A stretch of 50,879 nucleotides of DNA from Rhodospirillales bacterium. GTDB taxonomy: Bacteria; Pseudomonadota; Alphaproteobacteria; Rhodospirillales; Magnetovibrionaceae. Shown here one piece after another: positions 36,001 through 48,000 of the stretch. Each line of letters opens with the position of its first letter. The first letter of the stretch is position 1. The stretch spans positions 1-50,879 of the forward strand of contig JANLGW010000035.1 of assembly GCA_024653965.1 (NCBI GenBank). The letters run 5' to 3'. The notes beneath the pieces were generated by a model, which saw nothing but the letters and a program-made list of their open reading frames with translations, did not search any database and had not been told where the DNA came from. The position numbers and the translations under genes were made by a program.

Positions 36001-39000
36001 GAAGAAAGGATTAACGTCTACGCGAATGGCATGCAGTATTTGCCGTCCGTTACTGCCATGGATGATGGCGGATATCTGGTAGTGTGGACATCTCAGAACG
36101 GTTATAGTGAAGAACTACGGGCTCGCCGTTATGATCAAACGGGCAGTCCCACGTCCCAAGAGTTTAAAATCAGCGACAATGCGACCGCGTTGAAACGTGC
36201 ACCCTCCGTCGCAGCCTTAAGCGGTGGGGGATTCGCGGTTTCGTGGCAATCCTGGCATCTGGATGGCGCTTGGCATCAGGATGGCGATTGGGGAGTGTAT
36301 AGCCGCACCTTCGATGCCACTGGGAGGGCGCTTTCCAATGACGTTTTAACGAACACCCATACGGCCAATTTGCAATACGAACCCGTCGTTACGGCGCTCG
36401 GCGATGGCGGCTTCCTGACGGTATGGACGTCACTTATGCAAGACGGGAGCTATCACGAGGTTTACGCCCAAAGATTTGACGGTAATGGGTCTCCAGTCGG
36501 TTCTGAATACCGCATCAATACCGGCACGCAATCTGTACAATTCTGCCCGAGCGTCTCTGTGCTGAGCAATGGGAACATCGTGGCTGTGTGGCAGGATTAT
36601 GATGGTGAGCCTGCGCCGAGCCATTCTTGGGATTTGACGGGGCAAATTCTTACCGCTGACGGCACCAAAATCGGCGGGGAATTTCGCATCAATATTAACG
36701 ATATTCCGTATAGCCAGAAGACGCCGTCTATTGTGTCCTTGTCCGACGGCGGTTTTGCTGTGGCGTGGGAATCGCAACACTCGAATTACTCGGAAGTGCT
36801 GGTGCAGCGTTTTGGGGCCGATGGCACGCCTTCTCGAAGTGAGCAGCGTTTTCAGTCGGAATATCCTTTGTCATATTTTTTTGAGTGGGATGATTCCCTG
36901 GCACCATCGATCGCCGAGTTGAGCGATGGGAGCCTAGCCGTGGTCTGGCATGCTGCTTCGATGCTTGGCGGGGACATGAGCGTTTTCGCACGCGTAATCG
37001 ATCCAGACAGCACAACGAACTTTATTGAACAAAACATCGTCGGTGGTCAAGGAAACGACGTTCTATTCGGCGCTGATGCGGATGATCACATTGATGGCGG
37101 CATGGGCGACGACCACCTTCAAGGTAATGCGGGCGATGACATTATAGCCGGTGGTGAAGGGGATGACGTCGCTCGTTATGCTGGAAATGCTAGTGATTAT
37201 GTGCTCACTCAGGACAGTGACACCATCACGGTCACGGACATCAATACGGGCGATGGTGTCGACGAAGGTCGCGATATCCTGACGGGCGTCGAGGAACTGC
37301 AGTTTAATGACCGTTCCTATTTCTTTGACGCCACCAACAATACCCCTATCGCCAAAGGGGACTCACTTTCTATCGATGAAGATACTGTGCTGACCATTGA
37401 CGCCAGTCTCTTGCTTTCGAACGACGAGGACTTGGACGCTGATACCCTCTTTATATCTGCTGTCGGGCCTGCGGCGAACGGAACGGTGAACTTGGATAAC
37501 CTGGGTCGGATCGTATTCACCCCTGCAGAAAATTATTCGGGATCGGCATCTTTCGGTTACGTTGTGTCCGATGGCAAGGGCGGAACGAGCATTGCGACAG
37601 TTAACCTGGACATCTTGTCGATCAACGACGTGCCGGATACAGGGGAAGATACGGTTTACACCGTTGAAGAGAATGCTGTCAGCATCCCCATCTCGGGCCT
37701 GCTTGCGAACGACGTGGATGTCGATGGAGACGAGATAACGTTCCTTTTCGCGGGCAATGCGGTGCATGGCGTTGTTGATAATGACGGTGTCGGAAATCTT
37801 GTCTTTACGCCCACCCCGAACTTCTTTGGTGTCGCCGCGTTCGACTATGTGGTGCGTGACAGCCATGGCGAAATGAGCATTCAGACGGCGAGAGTCGTGG
37901 TTGCGAATAAAAACGACGTTCCGGTCGTCAGCGGCGCTGTGTCGTTCACGATGGTCGAAGACGCCATGATGGCGATTACGGAAGCGCAGTTGCTGAGCGT
38001 GTCCAAGGATGTGGATGGCGACCGTTTGCGCGTCGTCAACTTGATGATGCCCGATGGCGTAGGCGTGCTTCACGATAATGGCAACGGCAGTTGGACGTTC
38101 CTTCCGGATATGGATTGGAACGGCGTCGTGGAGCTCAGTTACGTCATCAGCGATGGTTCCGTGATGGTTCCGGCGAGCGCGACCATCAATGTTGTGTCTG
38201 TAGATGACGCGCCAGTCACGACGCCGGATCATTATGCAACTTTAACGGATGTGCCGTTGACCCTTACCGTGGCCGACTTGATGGCGAACGATGTCGAGGT
38301 CGAGGGGCAGGCCATGGAATTCGTCTCCGTCATAAATGCCGTCGGGGGGACGGTTAGCGTCAATGGGGACGGAAACATCGTCTTTACGGCGGATGCCGGT
38401 TTCGAAGGATTCGCCACATTCGATTACACGCTGAGGGATTCGCAAGGCAACAGCACAACCGAAACGGTGAGCGTTTTGACCCGCATTGCCAATACCGCGC
38501 CCGTCGCCAATGCCGATGACCTGGGTGGTGTCGAAGATACGACGTTCACGATCTCCAGTGCGGTTCTGCTAGAAAATGATGTCGATGCAGAAGGGGATGA
38601 CCTGGAAGTCCTATCGGTCTCCAATGCCGCGCATGGTGCCGTTTCCATGAATGCCGATGGTAACATCACCTTCACGCCGGATGCCGATTTCGATGGCGTC
38701 GCCACTTTTGATTATGTCGTGAGTGACAGGTTCGGCGGGTCGGTTTCTACCGGGACCGTGAATTTGAATTTGGCTTCGGTCAACGATGCGCCAGTCGTGT
38801 CGTTTGATGCTCTCAGTGGCGAAGAGGATGCGTCTTTAACAATAGCCCCGCAGCAATTGGTAGGGAACGACACGGATGTAGACGGAGACAGCCTGTCGAT
38901 ACTGTCCGTGGGCAACGCCGTCGGTGGCACGGTATCTCTGGATGGCAATACTGGGAATGCCGTCTTCACCCCGCACGCTGACTTCAACGGTACGGCGACT

Positions 39001-42000
39001 TTCACTTATACCGCCACGGACGGTCGTGGTGGCATCGCGACGGGTGACGTTCAGATCGCCGTGGCTGCACTTAATGACGCGCTGGTTGCCGGATCAGGGA
39101 GTACGCTCGTTGGCACGGAAGATGGCGCGTTGGTGATCACGGATGCCGAGATTTTGTCCCGTGTCGGCGATGTCGATGGCGATACTTTAAGCGTGCTCGG
39201 TGCCCAAGTTCTATCTGGTGACGGCTCGATCGCTAACAACAGTGACGGAACCTGGACGTTCACGCCTGCCATGAATTGGTTCGGAGCAGTCGCATTGTCG
39301 TTCTCCGTTTCCGACGGCATGGGAACCGTTGATGCGTTGATCAATGCCGAAATTGCGCCTGTCAACGATGCCCCGGAAGTGTCCGTGGATACCTTGAGCG
39401 TGGTTGAAGACACGACGCTGCAGTTTATCGCCGCTGACTTGCTTGCCAACGATACGGATGTCGAAGGAGGCGTGCTCGGGGTGGTGTCCGTCGCGGATGC
39501 CGTTGGCGGGACGGTGTCTCTGGCCGATGGGCAAGTGACGTTCGTTCCTAACCCGGATTTCGACGGAACGGCCACATTTACCTACGTCGTCAGCGATGGT
39601 CAGGGAGGCGTGAGCACCGGTACGGCGAGTGTCGACGTGAGCCCGGTCAACGACGCGCCATCGTCCGTCGTACTCACGAATGCAACCGACAACCAGACAC
39701 CCGTGACGGGTCAAATTCAGGTGCCGGATGTCGATAATGCCCCGGACGAATTGACTTATGCATTGGACAGCCTACCTGCGCACGGCACGGCCGAAATGGC
39801 CGCCGATGGAACTTATACTTACACGCCTGTGGAGGGTGCCTGGGCATATACAGGCGTCGATACGTTTACTTTCACGGCGACCGATCCCAATGGCCTGACT
39901 TCCACCAACACCGTCGAAATCACAGTAACTGGCCGAAGTGACGGACAGGACCTAGTCGATCGTTTCGAGCCGTTTGAGGCGGGGATGACGAGTCAGAGCA
40001 TGAAAGCGATAGCCATGGCGGATGGCGGTTTTCTTGTGACTTGGATAGATACCCAAGTCTGGGGTGATTATAAAATGCACACGCAAAGGCACGGCGCGGA
40101 TGGTGTTGCTGCCGGGGTCCCTTCGGTGCTTGGTCTTTCTTATTTTTCTCCTGCCTCTTTCGATGTCGTGGCGCTCCCAGATGGCGGGTGGCTTACAACA
40201 TGGGGGGGGTATGGTTCTGATTATCCAGTTCGTGCCCAGCGGTTCTCGGCCGATGGAAGCGCGTTCGGGGATATGTTTAAGGTCAATACCACTACTTCAA
40301 GTATGATCATGTCAGGCCTACAAAGGATGCCAAAAGTGGCGGTCCAAGATGATGGCTCATTTGCTGTCACGTGGGTTGGCGACTATTATGGGATGCCGTA
40401 TTCTGATTGGCGGAGCGTTTATGTCCAGTGTTTCGATGCGAGCGGTGCGCCGGTGGGTGGCGAAACAAAACTGGCATCCTTCCGTGGTGAATCCTCCCCA
40501 GGAGGCTTTCCAACAATCGCAGCGCTGTCCGACGGTGCCTACCAAATTGTGTGGGGTGAACAGCAGCCGACCAACTCCTATAAGATTGCTTATAGCGGCC
40601 GAAAAATTGCGGCCGATGGAACCCTCGTGGGCAATCCCTTCGCTCCGGCATTCGACGTTACCAATAGCCAAAGATCGCACCAGGTTGCGGCTCTTTCCGA
40701 TGGTGGATTTGTCGTCATTTGGTTGGGTTACGATTCTAATACGCTGCAACACAGCGTTGTTTATCAGCGTTTTGACAATGCCGGACAGCCCGTTGGTTCG
40801 CAAGAAGTCGTTGTGTCCACGATGGATAGAATTCACTCCCCGGACATGTCCATTGCGCAAAATGGCGATATCTATGTGACGTGGCTTGAGCCAGACGGAT
40901 CCAATTGGGGGCGCCGTTATGGCGCTGGCGATGACGCTGGGGGCGATCCATTCCTGATCGCCATTAAGCCTGTCAACGCTCTCGGCGGTACAGATATCAT
41001 AGCTTTGAACGACGGCAGTGTCGTTGCGCTGTGGAAAGACAGCAATATGACCCAAGCGCGTCTTTATAGCATGGAAGACATCTATTTGGAGGGTGGAACG
41101 GGCGACGATGCGCTTCTGAGTGGCATTCGCGGTGACATCATGAGCGGTGCTGGGGGCGACGATACGCTGGAAGGCTGGGGCGGCGATGATATTATCTCGG
41201 GTGGGAGCGGTAACGACTGGATCGACGGCGGTAGCGGCGAGGACACCGCAGTGTTCAGCGGCAGCGCGCGCGATTACGCCATCAGCCGTCAAACCGTCGA
41301 CGTCCAGGTGGAGACGACGGTTACGGACCTTGTCGGGGATCAGGGAGCGGACATGATCGTCAAAGTCGAATTCTTGAGGTTCGACGACATGGTCTTGCGA
41401 GTCGACGGTGAGAATGTCGTTGTGAATGTCGAGGACGAAATGTTCGCGATCAACGAGGATGAAACTCTAATCCTTGCGTCCTCGAACCTTCTCGCCAACG
41501 ATTTCGATATCGACGGAACCGCACCCCTACAAATTCAGTCGGTCACAGCGACCAACGGCGTGGCATCCTTGGGTGCGGATGGAATCGTTACGTTTATCCC
41601 GGATGCTCATTTCTTCGGCGAAGTCGGCTTGGCGTATATGGTTCTGGATTCCAATGGTGTGCTCGTCGAAGGCACGGCGCACATCAACATTGCTCCCGTC
41701 CCGGATGCCACCATAGCGGATGATGATGCGCGCACACTGCGCAAGAACGAAGTGCTTTTGGCCGCCTTGCCTGTGTTCGAGCCCGATGGCGAGGCGCTGA
41801 CCTATGATGTGGTGTCCGAGCCCGTCGGCGGCACGATCCAGCTCAATGCGGATGGCTCATATACCTACACGCCAAATGCGGATTTCACGGGGCACGATAC
41901 ATTTACCTATCGGGTAACCGACGAGTCTGGAGAGACCGCCAGTGCATCGGTCGACCTTTCCGTTCTGCCGGGCGGTACCAGAGAATTCAGGGCTGTGCTT

Positions 42001-45000
42001 GATGAGACGCAGGTCAATACGACCACAAGCGGCTATCAAAATTATCCTCATATCGCCAGCTTGAAGGATGGCGGTTACGTTATCGCCTGGGAAGGTGTGG
42101 GCGGCACGTATGGGTATACCGTTTATGCTCAGCGCTACGATATGGACGGTAATCCCGTCGGGGATGAATTCGAGGCCGTTCCCACGGCATACGGATCCTT
42201 TGACAATGTCGGCGTCATCGGGCTGGCGGGGGGCGGTTTTGCAGTGACTTACGGCAGCGGCGGTCATATCTATAACGCTGACGGCTCGTCGCGTGGGGAT
42301 GGTTTTTCCGTCAGCGGCCAAATGAAACGGATCGTGTCCGCGATGCCGGACGGCACGTTCATGGTGTCTGACAGAAATGGCAACGAATTTCATACGCAAC
42401 ACTTTGATGCAGATGGCGTGTTGCTCAATACGTTCGTGTCCGGTGCGGAAAGCACTAGCCTGTCATGGTCTTCCAATGCTGGGCCCGCTGTTGCTTTGCC
42501 GGATGGTGGGTTTATGCAGTTTTACGGTAAGGCAGATAGTTACAACGTATTTGCGGGCATTTTTGCGACGCGTTACGATGCTTCCGGGAGCCAAGTTGGT
42601 GATGAAGTCACGATTCATACAGTCGCGTCGAGTGCCAACCTCAGTTGCGCTGCCGTCGCGCTCAGTGATGGTAGTGGGGTCTTCACGGTCTGGTCCGATT
42701 CAAGTTACGATGTTTACGGTCAGGTGCTTGGCAACGATGGCGCGCCCAAGGGAGACGTGTTTGCCATTAACACCACACTGAGCGGCTATCAACGCGATCC
42801 ATCCATTATCGCCACGGCGGATGGTAATTATGCCGTCGCCTGGGTCTCCCCGGACCAGAACGGAGACGGTGTTTTCCTGCGCCGGTTCGATGGTGACGGA
42901 AATCCGATTGATGGTGAAACCCAGATCAATGTCTCTACAACGGGTTGGCAGCAAGTTATTTCGCTGGCGGCCACGGGCGACGGCGGCATTGCTGCAACGT
43001 GGCAGTCTCCGGACCAGCAAGGCGATGGTGTTTTCAGCCGTAAATTCAAGGATGTTAAAACTTTCTTGGATGGCGGCTCGGGCAATGATGCGCTTATCGG
43101 TGACGAGCAAGATAACGTGCTGAGCGGTTATGGAGGGAGCGATACCTTTGATGCTGGTGCGGGAGATGACACGCTGTCCGGCGGGGCGGGCGACGATCAT
43201 CTGGATGGTGGCGCGGGCTACGACACGGCCGTGTATGAAGGCGACATTCACAATTACGCCTTTGCCAACAATGGCGGTGGCTCCTTCACCCTGACCGATA
43301 CAGTCGGTGCTGAGGGCGTGGACATTGTAACGAACGTGGAGCAACTTCAGTTCGCGAACGGCGACGTGTACCTTGACGGCACGAACAATGCGCCGTTCAT
43401 CAAGCCAGACGCGTTTTCCACGGATGAGGACGTGCCGTTGAAAGTAGCCGTATCCAAGTTGCTGGCGAACGACACGGATTTCGAAGGCGATGCGATCAGC
43501 CTGCAGGGTGTGGGTTCCGCCGTTGGTGGAACTGTGGTGGTGGACGCGTACGGATACATCACGTTCACGCCGACCCCGAATCATCACGGCGCAGCCTCGT
43601 TCAGCTACACGATCACGGATGCTCGAGGCGCGGCGCGCACCACGACCGTACATGTAACGGTAAATTCCGTCGAGGACACGCCCGAGGCGGCGGACGACAT
43701 TCTCAACGTCGACAAGGATCAGACCTTGGCGGGGAACCTGCCCGCGACGGACGACGACGGGCAAACACTGACCTATACCCTCAACCAAGCGCCCTTGGCG
43801 GGCGACGTGACCGTCAATACAGACGGCAGCTTTGCGTACACGCCCGTTTCCGGATTCACCGGGCAAGACAGCTTTACCTACAAAGTCATGGACAGTACCG
43901 GTCTTGAAGATTCGGGGACGATCCATCTGTCCGTCCTACCCGTGGGTGGCGAAGGCGGTTCCAGCGACGATGTGATCGTCGGCGATGACGGTGACAACTT
44001 ACTTATCGGCCTGGGCGGCAACGATGACCTGAGTGGTGGTGCAGGAGCCGATACTTTGTTGGGCGGCACGGGTAATGACGCGCTGGATGGCGGCGCTGAT
44101 ATGGATGTAGCTGTTTTCAGCGGCAGCGTGAGCAATTATCAGATTGCCCGGGGCGATACGCTTGGTTCTGCGACGGTCACGAATCTGTTCGGCGCGGGCG
44201 GCGTGGACACGGTCGTCAATGTGGAAACCTTGCAGTTCGCTGATGCGATGATGCTCCTGGATGACCGCAATAATGCGCCCTCAGGTAAGGATGACTACGC
44301 CTACACGTCCATGAACACGCCTCTGACCTTGACGGCGGCGGGCATGACGCTGAACGACACCGATTTCGATGGTGATAATTTATTTGTGGAGGCTGTTGGC
44401 AGTGCCGTAGGCGGAATAGTCGGCATGGATGGCGATGGCAATATCGTCTTTACGCCCGATATTGGCTTCAGCGGAGCCGCAACCTTCGAATACACCGTCA
44501 GCGACGGAAGCGGTGGAGTTTCCACGGCCGTGGTCAACGTACAGGTCAATAAGGCTCCAGAAATATCGGAAGATGCCTTTTTCGAACTGAACGAAGACGA
44601 GATCATCGTCCTGACTGAGGCTGACCTGTTGGCGAACGCTAGCGATCCTGACGGCGATGTTATGAGCGTGACGGACGTTAGTGTGCAAAGCGGCGCTGCG
44701 TCTATCGTCGATAACGGTGACGGGTCCTGGACCTTGACACCGGACGGGGAGTGGAGCGGCAATATTGCGCTTTCCTATTACGTTACCGACGGTGCGATGA
44801 GCGCATCGGCACATGCGAACGTCATGGTCAAGACCGTCAACGATGCGCCTCTTGTTCAACAAGATTTTCTGGCAACGTTTGAAGATACCGCTCTGATTGT
44901 CTCTGCTGCGGAATTGATTGCCAATGACAGCGATCCGGAAGGGAATGCCTTGACGCTGGTGTCGGTCGGTGGCGCGATGAACGGTACCGTATCGTGTAGC

Positions 45001-48000
45001 GGAGCCGAGGGAATCCGTTTTACGCCGGATGTGAATTTCAACGGTACGGCAAGTTTCGAATATACCGTATGGGACGGCACAACGGGGCTGAACACACAAA
45101 CGGTGCTTGTTGACGTAACACCGCTTAACGACGCACCTGATACCAATGCTGATTCGGTCGTGGGTGTTGAGGATACGGCCTTGATCCTGTCGCCAGCCAG
45201 CCTTTTGGGGAACGACAGCGACCTTGAAGGGGATGCGCTTGAAATTGTCGGCATCGGCGGTGCGTTGAATGGCACGGTCAGTTTGGATGGCGATGGCAAC
45301 GTCGTTTTCGTGCCGGATGCGGACTTCAACGGAGCAGCTTCATTCGAGTATACGGCCAGTGATGGCAATGGGGGCGAAACGACCCAGGCCGTTATGGTCG
45401 ATATCTTCGGAACGCCGGATGCGCCGGTTGTAACAGCCTCAACGGTTTTGAGCGTCAATGAGGACGTGACATTTATTGTAACTGAAGCCGAGCTGCTCTC
45501 TAACGTGTCCGATCCTGACGGCGATACGGTTTCGATCCTGGGTGGCGTCACTTCATCCACGGCGACAGTCACGAAGAATCTGAATGGAACGTGGACCGTT
45601 TCTATGCCGTCGGATTTCAACGGCACGGCGACGCTTAACTATTTGGTGTGGGACGGCTCCAACATCGTCAATGCGAATACGAATATCGACATTACGCCAG
45701 TTAACGATGTGCCGGTTGTCGAGGGCGAGACGCTGCTTGCAAAACAGGAAATGAGCGTAACCTACACGCCCATTCAACTTCTTGCCAATGACATGGATAT
45801 TGACGGTGACGTCTTGTCCATATCCGGTGTTTCAAATGCGGTCGGTGGCGGAGTTGTTCTTAACGCCGATGGCACCGTGACGTTCAACCCCGAAACGGGT
45901 TTCTGGGGAACGGGTGAGTTTCAATACACTGTTAGCGACGGTAATGGCGGGGAAGTCATCGCAACGGCTACCGTCGAGGTGGCGCCGCGTATCGTCTCTG
46001 GTGAAGTGATTGACGGCTATATCGAAGGTGCCACTGTCTTTGCCGACGCCAACAACAACGGTGTGCTGGATGAAGGTGAGGTTTCTGTGCGCACCGGGAC
46101 CAATGGTTCTTTCACCTTAGTCGGTGGAACAGGGCCGTTGGTCATGGTCGGCGGTATCGACGTATCGACAGGCGTTGCCTTTGAGGGTGTGATGCGAGCT
46201 CCGGAAGGGGCGACGATCGTTTCGCCGCTGACCACGCTCCTCAGTTCCATGGTCGATAGCGGGAAAACAGTTGAGGAAGCCACTGCGTTAGTTTCTCAGG
46301 CATTGGGGATTACTGGCACAGTCGACTTGATGTCGTTTGATCCGGTTGAGGCGTCGTTGTCGACCAGCAGCGAGCAGAAAACGGTCGGTGCTGAGGTTAT
46401 GACAGCGGCCATTCTTGTGCAAAACACGGTGCTGCAAATGTCATCCGTCATTTCGGGTGCGTCGAACGGCGGCAGCCAAATCGACGGCGAGACCAGCGTG
46501 AATGCCGTGTTTAAGACTTTGGCGGAAAAAATATTCACTCAGCCGGCGGATGTCGATCTGACCAACGCTTCGACGGTTCAGAATGTGATGAATACAGCCG
46601 CGGCATCAGCTGGCCTAAGCACTGAAGAAGTGGGTGTCGTTGCGACGATCTCCGGTGACGCTTCGAGCGTGATCTCTGGTTCGAGCCAGGCTGTTAAGGC
46701 CGTTAAGGATTCCGCTGTGGTAGGCGAGGCCGTTTTGCAGGGATTGGCCAAGGTGGCCGTAGTCGCGCAAGGCAACGCATCGATCGAGTTGAAAGCAGCC
46801 GCGAGCGGGAACGGTACAACCGATATTGCATCCGTCCTTAACAAGTATTCTGGTAGCTCACTTGAAAGCGAAATCAGCAATGCTCAAATCGGCGATGTCA
46901 ATGGTGCCGATATTGGTACGGATGGCGCAGACACCCTCACTGGAGACGCTGGCGTTGATGTGATCGATGGCCTGGGTGGTGATGATGTTATGTCCGGCGG
47001 GGCGGGGAATGACCGACTGACAGGCGGACTGGGCAATGACACCCTGGATGGTGGCGAGGGCGTAGACGTGGCCGTCTATGCCGGAAAGATCAACCAATAT
47101 ACTGTGACCAAAGCCGTGGACGGATCGTGCACAGTGTCCGATGGCGTAGATGCGACTGATGTCGTGACAAATGTCGAACGGTTGGAGTTCGAAGACCGGG
47201 TCCTTTATTTAGATGGAACGAACAACGACCCGGTGGCGCGTACGGACACCCTGTCCAGTACCGAGGATGAAGTTTTATCCATTCCCGTGATAGACTTGTT
47301 GGCCAATGACTGGGACCTTGAGGATGGCACTCTAACGATTAGCGAGGTTGGCGCGGCTCTCAATGGGGTGGTTGCGCTGGATGGTATGGGCAATGTCTTG
47401 TTCACCCCCGATCCCGATTTTTCCGGTCGTGCGCAATTCCAATACACCGTCGTGGATAGCCAAGGCGGAACATTCGTCGAAACCGTATATATCGATGTTA
47501 CGCCGGTGAACGATGCACCGGTGACGGCGGTCGACGCTTTCACGCTCGAAGAGGATGGCAGAGTTTCCATTTCGTTTGAGATGTTGATGAGCAACGACAG
47601 CGATGTCGAAGGCGGTGACTTGAGTTTCGTGGGCTTTTCCGCGCCTCAGAACGGTGTTCTAAAACCTGGTGCGGGAGGTATTTTGACGTATGTTCCGGAT
47701 GCGGATTTCTCCGGTACGGACACGTTCTCATACACCATCAAGGATGATGCCGGAACTGAATCCAGCGGAACCGTGATCTTGGATGTGTTGCAGACCAACG
47801 ATGCACCGATAATTCACGGTCAGACCATCTTGAGAACTGACGAGGATACGTCCCTTACATTTATGGCCGACGATCTGCTTGGTCAAGTCAGTGATGATGA
47901 AGGCGACCGGCTGTCGGTGAGCGGCCTTATATTGACGGGCGGTGCTGGACAATTGGTGAGAAACCGCGATGGGTCTTGGGCGTTCACGCCACCACAAGAT

